A stretch of DNA of 64,000 nucleotides from Drosophila pseudoobscura (GCF_009870125.1 NC_046683.1:39571869-39635868), one strand, 5' to 3'; shown: positions 11,901 to 23,404, counted from the first letter of the stretch. Numbers and translations: made by a program. The notes: a model not told the origin generated them from the sequence alone.

Positions 11901-14043
11901 CTACTCACATCAATCCTTTTGCATTGGGACAAGCACTTTGAACTCTTACTCGGAATGAGGCATCACAACTCGATTTGTCTTAACCCAGGTCCTGTCCATG
12001 GTTGTCCACATAAAGCTTTTATGTGGCGCCGCTTCTGTAGCGCCTCGTTGTACTTCATCCAAGAGAATATCTCCAGCTTCTCATCTCTACTACTCATCTC
12101 CAGCTTCAGGCGACACTGGGTCTGGGTCTCTTCCTGCTGCCCACCTCCAGATCCAGGCTCTGTTTAAAATCTCTTCCTACTACCCATCTCAATTTCCTCT
12201 ACAGCTTTTGTTTTGTTTTAATTCCATTGAAAATTAATTTATCTATACCAAGCATCTGGGGAAAGTCTGAAACGAAAAACGAGAAAACGCAGACCCAGTT
12301 TGTTTGTCTTAAATTTCATTTTGTCTTCCGTCTCCTGCCCCAGAGGATGGAATTTCCCATTTAGCATACATCATTTCACCTTTTTCTGTATATTTCCAGT
12401 GTATATATTCATACTATAATATTGTTTATACTTAAACTTTGTTCGTACCAACCTTAAACAAAACAAAAAAACTCTGGGGCGGAGCAAATTATTCATACAT
12501 TTTACATATGAATGTATATGGTTGGTAAAGTAATAAGGTAATAAAGGAATGAGGGAATAAAAAGGATAGGGATGGATTTTTGGCTTACACAAATATTCCA
12601 AAAATAAATTAAAATCAAAAAATTCTATACAAATATTGCTTAACAATAGAGTTTACGCAGACAATCCGAACGTAGAACGCAAAGAGATTTATCACAATTT
12701 TGGTCTCGTTGAATTACGCAAAAAATGTAAACCTAAAAAATTTAACTCAGGGGAGAAACAAAAAATTCGAGAGGGCAAGAATTCGTGAGGGGGGGGGGCT
12801 TATGCAATTGACATAAGAACTTTTTGGCAAAAAACATTAACACTGTGTCACCTCCTGTTCCTTTCTCTCTCTTCCTTTTAGCCGGACGATGGTATGTGTG
12901 GGGCGGGGGGAAAGTCTGGCGGTGACGGTGACTCTGTGGCGGGGTTGGGATGGTGACAGGTCGCGTCCTTTTTACGATATATATACAATATATCTGTATA
13001 TATACGAGTGCATACAATTAGCTTAAGATCCTTATAAACGAGTAAGTTGTACTTGGGTAAGAGTATAGTGGGGAGTATAGGAAAACAAGTAGGGGTAGTA
13101 GTAGGTGGTAGTAGGCCAAACAGACGCATACCCTTGCAAAGGTGCAAAGGTTCCCTTGCACTCAGATCATTCTCCGTGTGAGTGTGCGTGTGCGTGTGTG
13201 TGTTTGTGTTTGGGTGTGTGTGCTATTTATAAAAGTGTGGTTTATCTACTATATCGAATTTGATTTCATTATGTGGACTTCGTTATGTGGAATTCGTTAC
13301 AAACAAGTGTGTTGTCGACATACAACTAACTCATTTTGGTTAGGCTTTCTATGCTCTATTCTTATGGCAGCTATATGTCATGGTCAATCGAATGGGTCCT
13401 CGTAATCACAAACAACATACAAGTGCAGTACATCGGTTTTTTTTTGTTTGTTTTTAGTACCAAACCAGTTACATATTTTGTTATCTAAAGCCTACTTTTT
13501 GGGACGCACAACTCTGCGGCATCCCATGACACGTCAATTGTTACGTTTTTTCGTTTTTTCATCGTTTAGTTTACCGATTCATATAAAATGTTTCCTTATT
13601 TGTTTAGCAGTGCAAAAACATTCAGATATAAAAAAGCTTCAATCTATCTAAGGCCTCGGTTAGGAGCTACCTCTCATGAGGATATGTTCTTATATGTGAC
13701 ATGGAAACATGGGGACACGACACTCTCATCTAATACTCGGTTACCACGAAAACGGAGGGGGCACGGACACAGTGGGGTTGGGGGAATAAGATTTACCTTT
13801 GCAAGGGCATACAAATAATGAGATTGACAACTGCTTAGACAGACATCTGCTTGTAGTTTTGAGCCTGGACATATATACGGCGGCTCCACCCTCTTTGTTC
13901 TCTCTGCTTTGAGCCTGGACATTAGGCTTGAACTTACAAATATACATATATAGGGCAAAAAGGTGTGTATAAGCATAGCTTGAGATTAGCTCTGGTGATG
14001 GTGCGTGGGGGTATTCAAAATAGTGGTTGCACGATATAGGGTA

Positions 14044-14079
<36 letters not shown>

Positions 14080-14427
14080 TATTATAAGTAAGTGTACATA
14101 ATAGGTAAGTAAGTATATAAGTATATATATATATGTAAGTATGGTCGGATGGATCTTCGCTCCTTCTCTTTCTGTCCGACATTCTCTTTGCCATCTTCTT
14201 GTTAAGGGGAGTAGACTTCAGGATTCGATGTATTTATGGTTAAATGGAACGATCGATGGTTGATGGTTGGATGGGTGGAATCGAGGATCATTGTTTCATT
14301 GATTTAAATGAGGCCTAGTTTCGTGGTTCGTGTTTCGCTGCCAACCGCTACTGCCGCTTTACGTGCTACGTCCGATTTGCAACCAGGCGAGCAACAACTG
14401 CAAGGCCGGCTGTAGCAGCACTAGTTT
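11901..14427. other. Non-coding; possible Lztr1 3'UTR and downstream DNA
   Basis: No protein-coding signal. It contains GT-rich simple sequence at 13176-13222, a 35-base G homopolymer at 14044-14078, TA/TAAGTA microsatellite near 14080-14140, a 15-bp direct repeat (TTTGAGCCTGGACAT at 13858 and 13908) and an inverted pair at 13126-13143 / 13795-13812. The part nearest 14427 is expected to be the 3'UTR of the minus-strand Lztr1 gene, but I cannot place its polyadenylation site. Confidence 0.55.
14044..14078. repeat. 35-base poly(G) tract
   Basis: An uninterrupted run of about 35 G on the plus strand, equal to poly(C) on the Lztr1 sense strand downstream of that gene. Such a tract could fold into G-quadruplexes. 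Homopolymers of this length are also a common place for sequencing length errors. Confidence 0.9.
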
Positions 14428-17400
14428 TCAGATATCTGTATTGATATTAATGCTGGTTAGAAACTCGCCTTGCGAATCGGCCACAGCGCGTATTATCTCC
14501 AGCAACAGTTCGCGCGACAAACCCGAGATCTTCGGCAGCCTCGCCACCTTGGCAAAATCTTTGACAATCAGTTTCAGGGCATATTCCTTGATGTCATATA
14601 TTTTTGTTATGTCCGACGCCTCCAGCGTCTGCAAGACATTCTCGTACGTAATGTTATGCTCCAGTGAGTACTTGCAGAAGGCGTGCAGCCGATTATTGGA
14701 CAGACCGTAGAAGCACGGTGCCTGAAACAGGTACAGGGCATCCTGCGGTGGCATCTTCGTCTCCCCGTAATAGATGTAGCGGAGCAGCGAATGAAACGCC
14801 TCCAGTGAGGGTGAAATTTCTCCAATTTGTATCTGCAACAGAACAACGGGTATTAGTTCTGGTCGGAGCCCAGCTCGGGCGATTGGTATTGGTACTCACA
14901 TTGACGGTGTTATCCGGCGGCATGAACGAGCGGAACATGCCCTGGAAATAGGTACAGCGTGACGACAACACAGACTTGTGGGCCGGTATCACATGGTCCT
15001 CCAATATAAGGCTGATGTCGCAAAAATCATTTCCGGTCGACTTCAAGAACGTGCACAGATCAATCTCCAATGTGGTGCCTACCGGTATGTAGATTGGTTG
15101 GTTAGTAATGGAACTTTAATGAGTCTCGATTGCCCCCCTACCGTTGCTTGCTTCGAAGCTGGTGTCCATTACCAGCTTACTTGGATGGAGGCGCTTGCGT
15201 ATGATCTCCACGAGCAGGGGCTTGTCCAGGTCACTGAACTCGCTGGACATGACCACCTCGGTGAAGTTCTCCTCCTTGATGATAAACTGCATGCAGTGAT
15301 CCTTGATAATTTTGATGCTGACAAAAGAGAGAGGGCGGTTAGGGGGCTTAGAAGATTATCCGGTTGTCCGGGCGATTCCCGCACTTACTTGCTCTTATCC
15401 GCATTGTAGAGGGCCTCTAGGACATTGATTTTGTTGATCTTAAAATCCAGATATTGAATGCAGCCGTGGGCCAGCCGCGGCATGGTAAAGAGCCCAGCCA
15501 ACTGGTAAATGTCTGTGATTAGAATGATAATGTTCTTGTTGTACGGATCCTTTAGGTCGATGCGATCAGTGTATATGTAGTTGAGGATAATGTCAAAGGC
15601 CTCCGGCGAGGCATGCACCAGTCGCACCTCCAGCATAGGGGCCCGGTCCCCGCCTACGCCCGTGTTCAGCGCTTGCGCATCCACTTGTCCCACCCCGTAC
15701 ACCTTCTCCATCTGCTGTTGGCGTGCCTCGCGTGCCGCCAGGATCTTGTTGCGCAAGTACTTTGAGCGGGCCGCCACAAAGGCAATGTGCGCCAGAATAC
15801 GCACCTCCTCCACACCCACCACGAACTGGATGTCGCAAAACTGTTTGTCCAGAAAGAACTTGCCAAAGTCGTCACGCAGCGTGCATTTCGGATAGCTGGA
15901 GAACTGGAAGCGGTAAGTGTCGCCGCGGCGCACGCTGTTGTCCACGGTCCCGCCGAAGATATACATGGCGTCGCCGATGACGGCCGAGGCATGGAACACC
16001 CTACCCGAGGGCACGTCCGAGTTCTGTTCCGGCAGCACAGCGGACCAGATCTGCGAGTCCAGGTCGTAGCAATGCAGATCGTTGGGCAGCGTCGAGTCTG
16101 CCGAGCCCCCAAACACGTACAGGAACCGATCGTGGTGCACCATGGTGTGGCCGTAGCGGCGGGAGGGTGGCGCCGATGTGGCACCCCTTAGCACCGGTTC
16201 GTTGGAGATGCGACGCCAGGTGCGCGTCTTGAAGTGGAATTCAAACAGCGAATTGGTGATCTGCAGGCCGCTCTGCCCGGAGAAGACATACATGGCATCC
16301 CGGGCCACGGCCACGGGGAAGTTGCAGCAGGTGGGCGGCCTATCGCCTTTCTGTTCTACCTCCTCCCACTGGTGATGGTCGTCGGTCAGGTTAAGCGTCC
16401 ACATATCATTCAGCCGGGCATTACCATCGTATCCTGCATAGATCCACATCTTGTTGTCGTAGACGGCGGCCCCATGGGCCGAACGCGGCACTGGTTGGCG
16501 GCCCGAGAACTTCCACTCCACCCACATGGCGCTCTTGAACTTGTACTCGAAAAGGTCGTTCTTGTTGGTCAGATTCGAATTGGAGTGGATGTCCCCCGTG
16601 TAGCCACCAAAGATAAACATTGAAGCGCCGGCCACCACCGCCGAGTGATGGTATCGCGGCGCAGGCGGTGTCCCAGTGGCGCAGGCCCTGCCCCATGACT
16701 TGTCCTTTACCCCAAAGCGGATGAGGTCGTTTAGCATGTTCTTGCCATTGTCGCCGCCAAACACGAACATGGCATCCTTGTAGGCCACCACCGTGTGCTT
16801 GCTCCGCCTGTAGAACGGAGGGATTAATGATTGGTGGGCACATCTCTCATGCACTTGTGTCATTACTCACTTGGCTCCTACGAACTCGGCGCACTCAAGC
16901 ATCCTGGTCCACTGGTGGGTGGCTGTGTACGAGCTGAAGTCCACGTTAAGCGCGTTGCAGCTGTAGCTGCCCGGAGAAGCGGCCGTGCCACTGCCGCTGC
17001 TGCCGTTGCTGGCGTTGCTAGCATTGCTAGCATTGCTGGTCGCATCGTAGGCCTGGCTGCTGCTGCTGCAGTGGCTCGACTGGACGGCCCGCGTGCTGCG
17101 CAGCGAACTGGAGGTGGACATCCTCAGGTTGTTGCGAATGTGCTGGGCGTCCAGACAACCGGCGGTGGAGGCGCTCTTTCTGGCCTTGTGCCGCTTGCTC
17201 GACTTTGAGCGCGAAAAGAAAGACTCGGAGTGGGGTGCCGCCTGGGGCGGGGGCGGCTGCTGCTGCGAGCTGCTGGCCACACAAGCTGGACAGTAGATGT
17301 TGACACCGGCGGGGGTGCTACCTCCGCTCCCGCTGGCACTGCCACTGCCGCTGCCACTGCCACTACCGCTGCCAGTGACCAATCCGCACACGGCGCTCAG

Positions 17401-17640
17401 ACCGCTGGAAATCGAATTTGAGCCGATTCCACAACTGGCACGGCCACTCCCAATAGTGTTGGCACTTCCACTCGCCCCTCCACTACCACCCGCGCTTCCA
17501 CTTCCGCTCGCAATGGCACTCCCACTCCTACCTGTCCCGCTCCCCACTGCAGTTCCACCACCACCGCCGCCACTGGCAGCCGCACCTGCTCCTGCCCCGG
17601 CCACGCCAACGCCAACGCCTCCGCTGATAGATTTTAGCAT
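14428..17640 (-). CDS. Lztr1: LZTR1-like kelch/BTB adaptor
   Basis: Exons on the minus strand are 17640-16871, 16807-15389, 15317-15142, 15078-14900 and 14832-14428. All introns are GT-AG, the phases fit, and the product is 982 aa, close to other fly LZTR1 proteins. Residues 1-250 are a Gly/Ser-rich, low-complexity leader. Six kelch repeats with GG dipeptides (VFGGDN, IFGGYT, VFGGSA, IFGGTV) fill about 258-560. A first BTB/BACK unit follows from about 565, and a second BTB ([21 protein letters not shown]) from about 805 with a C-terminal BACK. LZTR1 is a substrate receptor of CUL3 ubiquitin ligases that targets RAS-family GTPases, at endomembranes; that role is taken from the family. The start is the first ATG of the open frame; the glycine-rich leader makes the exact start less certain. 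D. melanogaster counterpart: CG3711. Confidence 0.95.
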
Positions 17641-17939
17641 CAAAGCATTACAGGCGTAGAATCGACTTCGCTCGCTTATTTTCAGGTTTTTCTATTATCC
17701 ACAGCTGCAGTATCGAAAATTTGTTGTCTTTGACGACCGGCCCTCAGCACAGAAAAAATGAACTTAACCCACTTAACTCCCCTTAATTTAAACAGGTGAC
17801 TTGAATCGAATTCACTTGAATTAAGCAGCGGAAAATAACACTGTATGTAAATTCTTCTTGCACATCCATCCTATCCTTCCTCTCTACTAACAAAAAAAAC
17901 ACGATATCTTTTACCAGAACTAGGGTAAAATTCTTTAAG

Positions 17940-18135
17940 TTTCATAATTTTCGTGTGTGTATATAAATACCCATTGGTCGACAATGGGCTAATCGTTCTC
18001 TATCCATGATCAGAAATCATATTCCTCGATTTTGATATTGGATTGAATATCACTAAGTACCGAAGACCCTCAGTCATGAACACATAATTTTATCCGATTG
18101 ATGAATCAATTTCTTACAAGATTGGTTTTTTGTAA
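17940..18135 (-). mobile_element. 3' end fragment of a jockey-like non-LTR element
   Basis: This stretch repeats, with divergence, the segment at 18470-18605. Shared blocks are ACCCATTGGTCGACAATG against ACCCACTGGTCTACAGTG, TAATCGTTCTC, GACCCTCAGTC/GCCC and TTTTATCCGATTGATGA. The second copy lies directly after the end of a decayed reverse-transcriptase ORF, so this one is read as another 3'-terminal fragment of the same family, on the minus strand. Confidence 0.6.
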
Positions 18136-18439
18136 AAACTTCTTGTTATTAGGTTGTTTACAAAATAAGGTTTAAACAAAAATGGTCAACAACAATTTTC
18201 ACTAAATGAGTTTGTTTGCATGGACACTACACTCTAACTACACAATTTATGTAGTTATCGACAGAGACACCTGGCGAGGAGCTATACTATACTTTAGTTG
18301 AAAAATACTAGAAAATACTAGAAATTTTAGAAAACAAAATTGGTACTATATAAAGTATAAAAAAGTCCATTTTCCAATATTTTCGATCAAATAACTTTCT
18401 GACCCTTCCTTTTTAGTTAAAAAACATGAACTGCGCTAA

Positions 18440-19260
18440 AGTCATTATCATTATCATGGAGTGTATTTTAATACCCACTGGTCTACAGTGCGTTAATCGT
18501 TCTCCATGATCGCAAATCGATCAATTCCGGTTGAATATTACTAGCAGGACCCTCAGCCCTGAACATGTTTTATCCGATTGATGATTCAATTTTCAATCCG
18601 ATACGGTTCATGTAACGAATAATTCGATCTACAAAACGGAAAGGACAACAGTACATAGTTTCTAGTGAATCTAATAGGAATCGTGAAGTTTTTGCGGCTC
18701 AACAGATCAAGGCTATCTACGTCACCCTCGATCAAGTTGTTCATAAAAATCGAACCAAGCATTTTTGACTAAGGTTGACTAAGGATGGGAGGTTTACTAA
18801 TAGCAATCTACTACGGTAAGATGGCATTCTCAAACCTGCATCCCAGTTAAGGCCCCGCAGATCAAAGAGTAAAAAGTTTTTCCGGACTGATTCTATACGG
18901 TCCTGGTGTACTTTGTACTGAGGTCGGACGAACTAGCGAGTTATAGTCTTTGTTACGGGTACGTAAACAGAGTAGCTTTCCTCATAAAAGGTGGTTTGAA
19001 AAATTAGGCATAAAGATCATCGATTGATTGATCATTATTTGCCGACGTATTAAGAAATGATAGCGAGGATGGGTTTGCTGACGTTCTACGCTTATTGTTT
19101 ACGAAGTTGTAAAACTGTTTGGGGTCCTGAGAAAAAGTATCCTACATCGGGATGTGTAGTTCTTATAGCGTTGAGCATTAAGATCTGCAAAGTTTGACAG
19201 AGCTATTACATAGCGAGAGAGTAAAGTAGGAGAACCAACTTGACTTTTTTTAAAAAGTCT
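18440..19260 (-). mobile_element. Decayed jockey-like non-LTR retrotransposon (RT ORF remnants)
   Basis: The minus strand retains recognisable pieces of a non-LTR ORF2. Near 19050-19200 it reads LNAQRYKNYTSRC then DPKQFYNFVNNKRRTSANPS, the linker that precedes the reverse transcriptase in jockey-type elements (compare the family pattern PKxFWxFVNxKR). Near 18600-18790 it reads EGDVDSLDLLSRKNFTIPIR and then FCRSNYSLHEP, matching the C-terminal tail of such ORF2 proteins. Most of the RT between them is deleted, and frameshifts and stops are frequent. Non-functional. Confidence 0.7.
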
Positions 19261-19437
19261 TGATATCAAGTTTTTTAGACTGGATAACTATTTGCTAAAC
19301 CAATATCTAATCGGACAAGAAAGAGGGACACAAGAATTAGAAAATGTGTCAAGTACATTTTAAAAAGTAGATTTACGGTATGTTTTAATAATGAGATGGT
19401 ATTTTCGGTATATTTCTGAGGTTCAAACTTTATATTT

Positions 19438-19445
19438 TATCGATA
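19438..19445. promoter_or_regulatory. DRE motif upstream of MED22
   Basis: A perfect TATCGATA palindrome 67 bp ahead of the MED22 start codon. This is the DREF/BEAF-32 recognition core typical of fly housekeeping promoters. Binding is inferred. Confidence 0.6.
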
Positions 19446-19511
19446 CACCAAACCGATAGCCGCATTCCATAACTGTATATATCAGCGACTATTTTATTTA
19501 TTGCTAATAAT

Positions 19512-20445
19512 ATGGCCAGCGGCTCTCGGATTCCCACACTGCCGCAGTCCAAAGAGGCGCTGCTCAAGTCTTACAATGCACGCCTCAAAGAGGATGTACG
19601 CAGCATGCTGGAGAACTTTGAGGGTGAGATGATTGTGCTTTTTATAAAGTAGGATTGGACAGGATCATGCTGTACAGCTTCTTTAAGCCCTCGGCGAGAG
19701 CGAGGCCTGTGTAGGCCGAAACCCCTTGGATTTGCCAGTAATGAGCGCGACCAGGTTCAGGGCGTCGGGCTTCTCGTCGGCGGTGGCCACACTGTACAGG
19801 TCCTACTTGTTGGCAGACACCATGACCACGCACTGGGACAGCTCGTTGAAGCTCATCAGGCAATACAGCACGCGGCAGGCCTCCGACATGCGTCCGAAAT
19901 CGGCTGCATCCACCACAAACAGGATGCCAATCGTGCACCGCTGGCCGTGACTGGCCGCTCATGTCCTAGAGGGTCACCCGTTTTCGGCCCAAAGCTGAGC
20001 TCTGCTCAAAATTGTTTATGCTTAAATAAAATTTATTTAATGTATCGGCTCTTTTTTTCAGAGACCCTCAAGCTGGCGCGCAGAGAGAGCCACAGCCAAA
20101 TATCGCGAACGACGCAATGCGAGCAGGATGCCCTCGAAATGCAAATACGCGCCTCCAACATGGGTAAGCAAAGCAGTGTAGAATGTACCCACTGTTACTA
20201 CTCCTTCCATTGTTATTCCATCTACAGTGCGGGCGGGCGAGTCGCTGATGAAACTGGTGGCCGATCTTAAGCAGTACCTAATACTGAACGATTTCCATTC
20301 TGTCAACGAAGCTATCACAAACAATTCACAGTTGTTTAGGGCCACCCAAATCGAGTGCGACAAGAAGCTCATGAAGCTGAGGGACGAAATGGCAATGGAC
20401 TTGTACGACCTCGAGGAGGAGTACTACACGAGCATATTCAAGTAG
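19512..20445 (+). CDS. MED22: Mediator complex subunit 22
   Basis: Three exons: 19512-19623, 20062-20163 and 20228-20445, with GT-AG introns, giving 143 aa. The spliced protein is helical throughout: an N-terminal [20 protein letters not shown], then [20 protein letters not shown], then [19 protein letters not shown] and a C-terminal acidic [15 protein letters not shown]. This is the MED22 (Surf5) family at its usual length. MED22 sits in the head module of Mediator, which connects transcription factors with RNA polymerase II in the nucleus. Intron 1 (438 bp) holds an antisense ARF-like pseudogene; intron 2 is 64 bp. The gene ends 63 bp before the stop of the convergent NAP-family gene, so the 3'UTRs probably overlap. 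Confidence 0.95.
19642..19985 (-). pseudogene. ARF-like small GTPase pseudogene in MED22 intron 1
   Basis: The minus strand carries a broken ARF/ARL GTPase, antisense to MED22. A degraded switch II block (VTLxDMSGQ, where the family has a WDxGGQ motif) is followed, after a frame change, by [17 protein letters not shown], then [19 protein letters not shown] (the NKxD guanine-specificity box with a stop in it). After another frame change comes [20 protein letters not shown] to the stop (the SAxTG box and C-terminal helix). The GTP-binding P-loop end is missing. There are no introns, so a retrocopy is possible, though no poly(A) tail is evident. At least two frameshifts and an in-frame stop mean it is not functional. 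The closest ARL subfamily cannot be told by eye. Confidence 0.85.
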
Positions 20446-20508
20446 AGATCCGGGTTACTGTAAGCCAATTATCTATTCAATACAACAGCTTCCAGACCCA
20501 ACACATTA

Positions 20509-21639
20509 TCAATCGCTCAGCTGCTCCGGCGTGTGTGTGGGTGCAGGGGCAGTTGTATCTGTGTCGGCGTCGGTATCCGATGTCTCTGAGGAATCGCTGT
20601 CGCTGAGTCCCTCGTTCGTGCTATCCACAAGGTCGCCGGTGTAAAACAGAACGGCCTTGGGCACGATCTGGGTGCGCAGCAGGAAGCCCACCTCAAAGTC
20701 ATTTCCCAGCAGCATCTTGGTCTTCTCGTCGGCCAGCGACAGGTCCTGTGGTTGTGGCGGTGAAAAGAAATTAAAGAAGGATTCGCGCGGAATTGCATTT
20801 CCCACACAGTAGCCGCTACCGACCGTCTGCATCGTGAGATTGGAGTCATCGCGCCAATGAATGTGGCAGCCCTCGCAGCTCACGATCTCGGGTCCCTCGA
20901 ACATAAAGGGATACTCCTGGTCGGCCTGGTGCCGCAGTAAGTACTTCTTGGTAAGCATCAGCGAGCAGTCGTCGAGGTAGCTGTTGGGCCGGAACAGGAA
21001 CTTGAGGGTGTAGCTCTCCGGCTCGTAGCTGATGCGCACGTCCATCAGGCACTCGAGGAGCGGCTCGTCATGGTGCTGCACCATGTCCGACAGCAGGGAC
21101 ACATTCCGGAAGATGCTCAGCCAGAAGCGGGGCACGCCCACTGCATTAGCCGGCATCTTGGGCATGAGTTCGGTCAGCTGGTGGAACTCCTTGCTGGCCT
21201 GGAGTTCGGCGACCAGATCGTCGTGCTGCTCACTCCAGCTGGGCTCCATTGGTTCTGGCTCCAAAGACCCGTCAACGATGTCGCGCCGCGAATCGAACAG
21301 CTCAGCGCACTGCAAATAGAAGCGCTTCTCCAGCTCGTACACCTCCCGATAGAACTGCTCCGAAATCTTGATCTGCTCCATCTGACTGTGCTTCATAGCC
21401 AAAATTCGGTTGTGCACTGGCCTGGGTAGTTCGTCCATCATGTGCTGCAGGTAGGCCTTCCTGCTTCGCGCTGACATGTCCGCCGGACACAGCATCGAGT
21501 CGAATGAACAACATCTGTCCAGCGACTCGCTGCTCTTTTCATCGTGGCGCATCGTGGCGGAAGAAGCACCTTCCTCCAGCGACTCACTGCCTTTGTCCTG
21601 TTGCTGCTCCAGCTCCGGATCTCTCTCAATGGCGTACAT
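20509..21639 (-). CDS. NAP-family histone chaperone (CG3708-like)
   Basis: A single-exon ORF of 376 aa from an ATG at 21639. The leader (about 1-60) is Ser/Glu-rich and probably disordered. A long helix follows (MKHSQMEQIKISEQFYREVY, then LEKRFYLQCAELFDSRR), as in NAP dimerisation helices. The earmuff core comes after, with IPRESFFNFFSPPQP and a preceding acidic region, and an Asp/Ser-rich acidic C-terminal tail (GLSDSDSSETSDTDAD). Nucleosome assembly proteins bind H2A-H2B through such acidic surfaces and load or remove histones. The sequence is more diverged than Nap1 or Set; I relate it to D. melanogaster CG3708. It is convergent with MED22. Confidence 0.88.
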   Translation of the reverse strand: MYAIERDPELEQQQDKGSESLEEGASSATMRHDEKSSESLDRCCSFDSMLCPADMSARSRKAYLQHMMDELPRPVHNRILAMKHSQMEQIKISEQFYREVYELEKRFYLQCAELFDSRRDIVDGSLEPEPMEPSWSEQHDDLVAELQASKEFHQLTELMPKMPANAVGVPRFWLSIFRNVSLLSDMVQHHDEPLLECLMDVRISYEPESYTLKFLFRPNSYLDDCSLMLTKKYLLRHQADQEYPFMFEGPEIVSCEGCHIHWRDDSNLTMQTVGSGYCVGNAIPRESFFNFFSPPQPQDLSLADEKTKMLLGNDFEVGFLLRTQIVPKAVLFYTGDLVDSTNEGLSDSDSSETSDTDADTDTTAPAPTHTPEQLSD

Positions 21640-23404
21640 GGTACTTGGAATTTGGAATGTAACGTACAGGACTTAGGGACTTCGATCTAAAATAATTATA
21701 TAACTGACAACTAGAAATCGGACTATTATAATATGGCAGTACAGTAGACCAACCGAGGGGCACTGCTGCATGACAGAACTGATGGGGGACATGCAGGAAA
21801 GACAGAACCCACTAAGAATTGGCTTACATATGATTCGCATATATTAGCTTTGTTTTGTAAATCCAAATGATTCAACAATTCTGGAAAGACTTAATCTCTG
21901 ATAAACCGAGCACAGCAAAGTCGATTATTGTGTACTTTTAAATAATAAAAACACTTTAATATTGATAATAAAATTTCCAGAAAATCTTTCAAATAATATA
22001 ATTTTTGTATATTGCCGAATTCCAGTGAAATCTGTGGACTATATCTTTCGCTACCTGTGGCCTCAAGTGGATAGATCTTTACAATCTGAGGTCTAGTTTC
22101 GCTTCAGGCATAATTCGCATAACTTTCTCGTATCTAGAGCCATAAATCGTTGTTGCGGCAGGTCGGAATTTGGGCAGAGAAATCTGCGACGGAGGCGGAC
22201 GCATCAGCATAATTGGGTCTCTATGGTGGTACCGGTACCATGGAAACGCCCTTCGCCACTATCGTGGCCGTTGGCCACTTGACTTGATCAGGCACTAGCT
22301 ATCTGGCACATGAAACACTTGGCCAAGCTGAGGAGTAAGCTTTTTATAACGTCGCCGGCGATAAGCCAGCCCAGCCCCACTGCCGTCATTGTCTCCGCGT
22401 ACTGTGAAAACTGAAGCGCGAGGCCTGCGGATACTTAATTTATTGATAGAAAATCCACATACTTTGGTAATCTTATCCGCGTTTTGTTTATGGGGACGCC
22501 TAGCCAAATCCATTCGATTCCGCTCTCGATGGCCACATGCTAATTTATTTATAAATAATTTCTCCTCACCACTCACCTTTGTGCCCCGAGTGTTCCTCCT
22601 CCTTGTTGTTCTCCATGCTCTACCATGGGGGTCCGAGTGGTCTCGGACTCGGATTCGGGCTATAGATTTACAATCGCTCTTGTCGTGCAGAAAGTCTGTT
22701 AGATAATACTCGTACTCAATTCCAGCTTCACATGATGACCTTCGCCTTCATTCCTTCTGTTTCAGAAGGAATACATTTTGGGAACTATAGATTAAAAGAT
22801 TGCAGATTGAAATGAGCGTAAGCCGATGATCATATAGAACATTATTTTTTAATGCACAACATTTCCATCCTATATCCCATGGGGCATAGATCTGTTCTCA
22901 GTTTTCAAGGAATACACATTCTTTCTAATAATTAGTTTAAAAGGAATTACCATTGATATTATGCACGAACGGAACGATTTTATGTCTAGTGAGTATCTAG
23001 GATATATCCTATCAATCCATTCTCTTCAATGCTTAATGAAATGTAATTTCCAAGCCTGACTTCCTTTAAAAAGAAAGTAAGCTAATGGTGCCAATAAACC
23101 GAGTAATCGCAGACAGATTCAGATTTACAAGCGAGTCATTAATTGAGAATTGGCCGATTGCCGGGCCCGTCCCATAAGGTTCGAGCGGGTAGCGGTCGGG
23201 CGGTCCGGTCCGATAAGCCCGATAAGGTGCTGCAGGAAGGTGAGGCCTTATCGGGGATCGAAGATAGCTGGCCCCCGTCCGGGCATTTGTTCAGGTAATC
23301 TCCAGCTGCGTTTCTCAGTCACGTAAAGGCAGCCAAGCCAGCGACACGCGAAGCATACCCCACCCTTGGCATTACTATCCATCGATCGAAATACCTGCAC
23401 TACC
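21640..23404. other. Intergenic DNA between two divergent genes
   Basis: This lies between the start of the NAP-family gene (minus) and that of the next gene (plus), so both promoters should be here. The only clear regulatory signature is the GATA cluster at 23212-23252. Open frames in it begin without ATG or show no family resemblance. Confidence 0.6.
23212..23252 (+). promoter_or_regulatory. GATA-factor site cluster
   Basis: Three GATA sites within 41 bp: GATAAG at 23212, GATAAG at 23221 and the reverse form CTTATC at 23247, about 150-190 bp before the start codon of the gene at 23405. Clustered GATAAG/CTTATC sites near fly promoters are typical of midgut, fat body and Malpighian tubule genes (GATAe, serpent). 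That tissue prediction is inference. Confidence 0.5.

Noticed and set aside
13176-13222. Possible CRISPR-like or ordered repeat array
   Set aside because: It is simple GT microsatellite without spacers; CRISPR arrays are not expected in an insect genome.
17297-17659. 120-codon Pro/Leu-rich frame antisense to Lztr1
   Set aside because: Shadow of the Gly/Ser-rich first exon of Lztr1.
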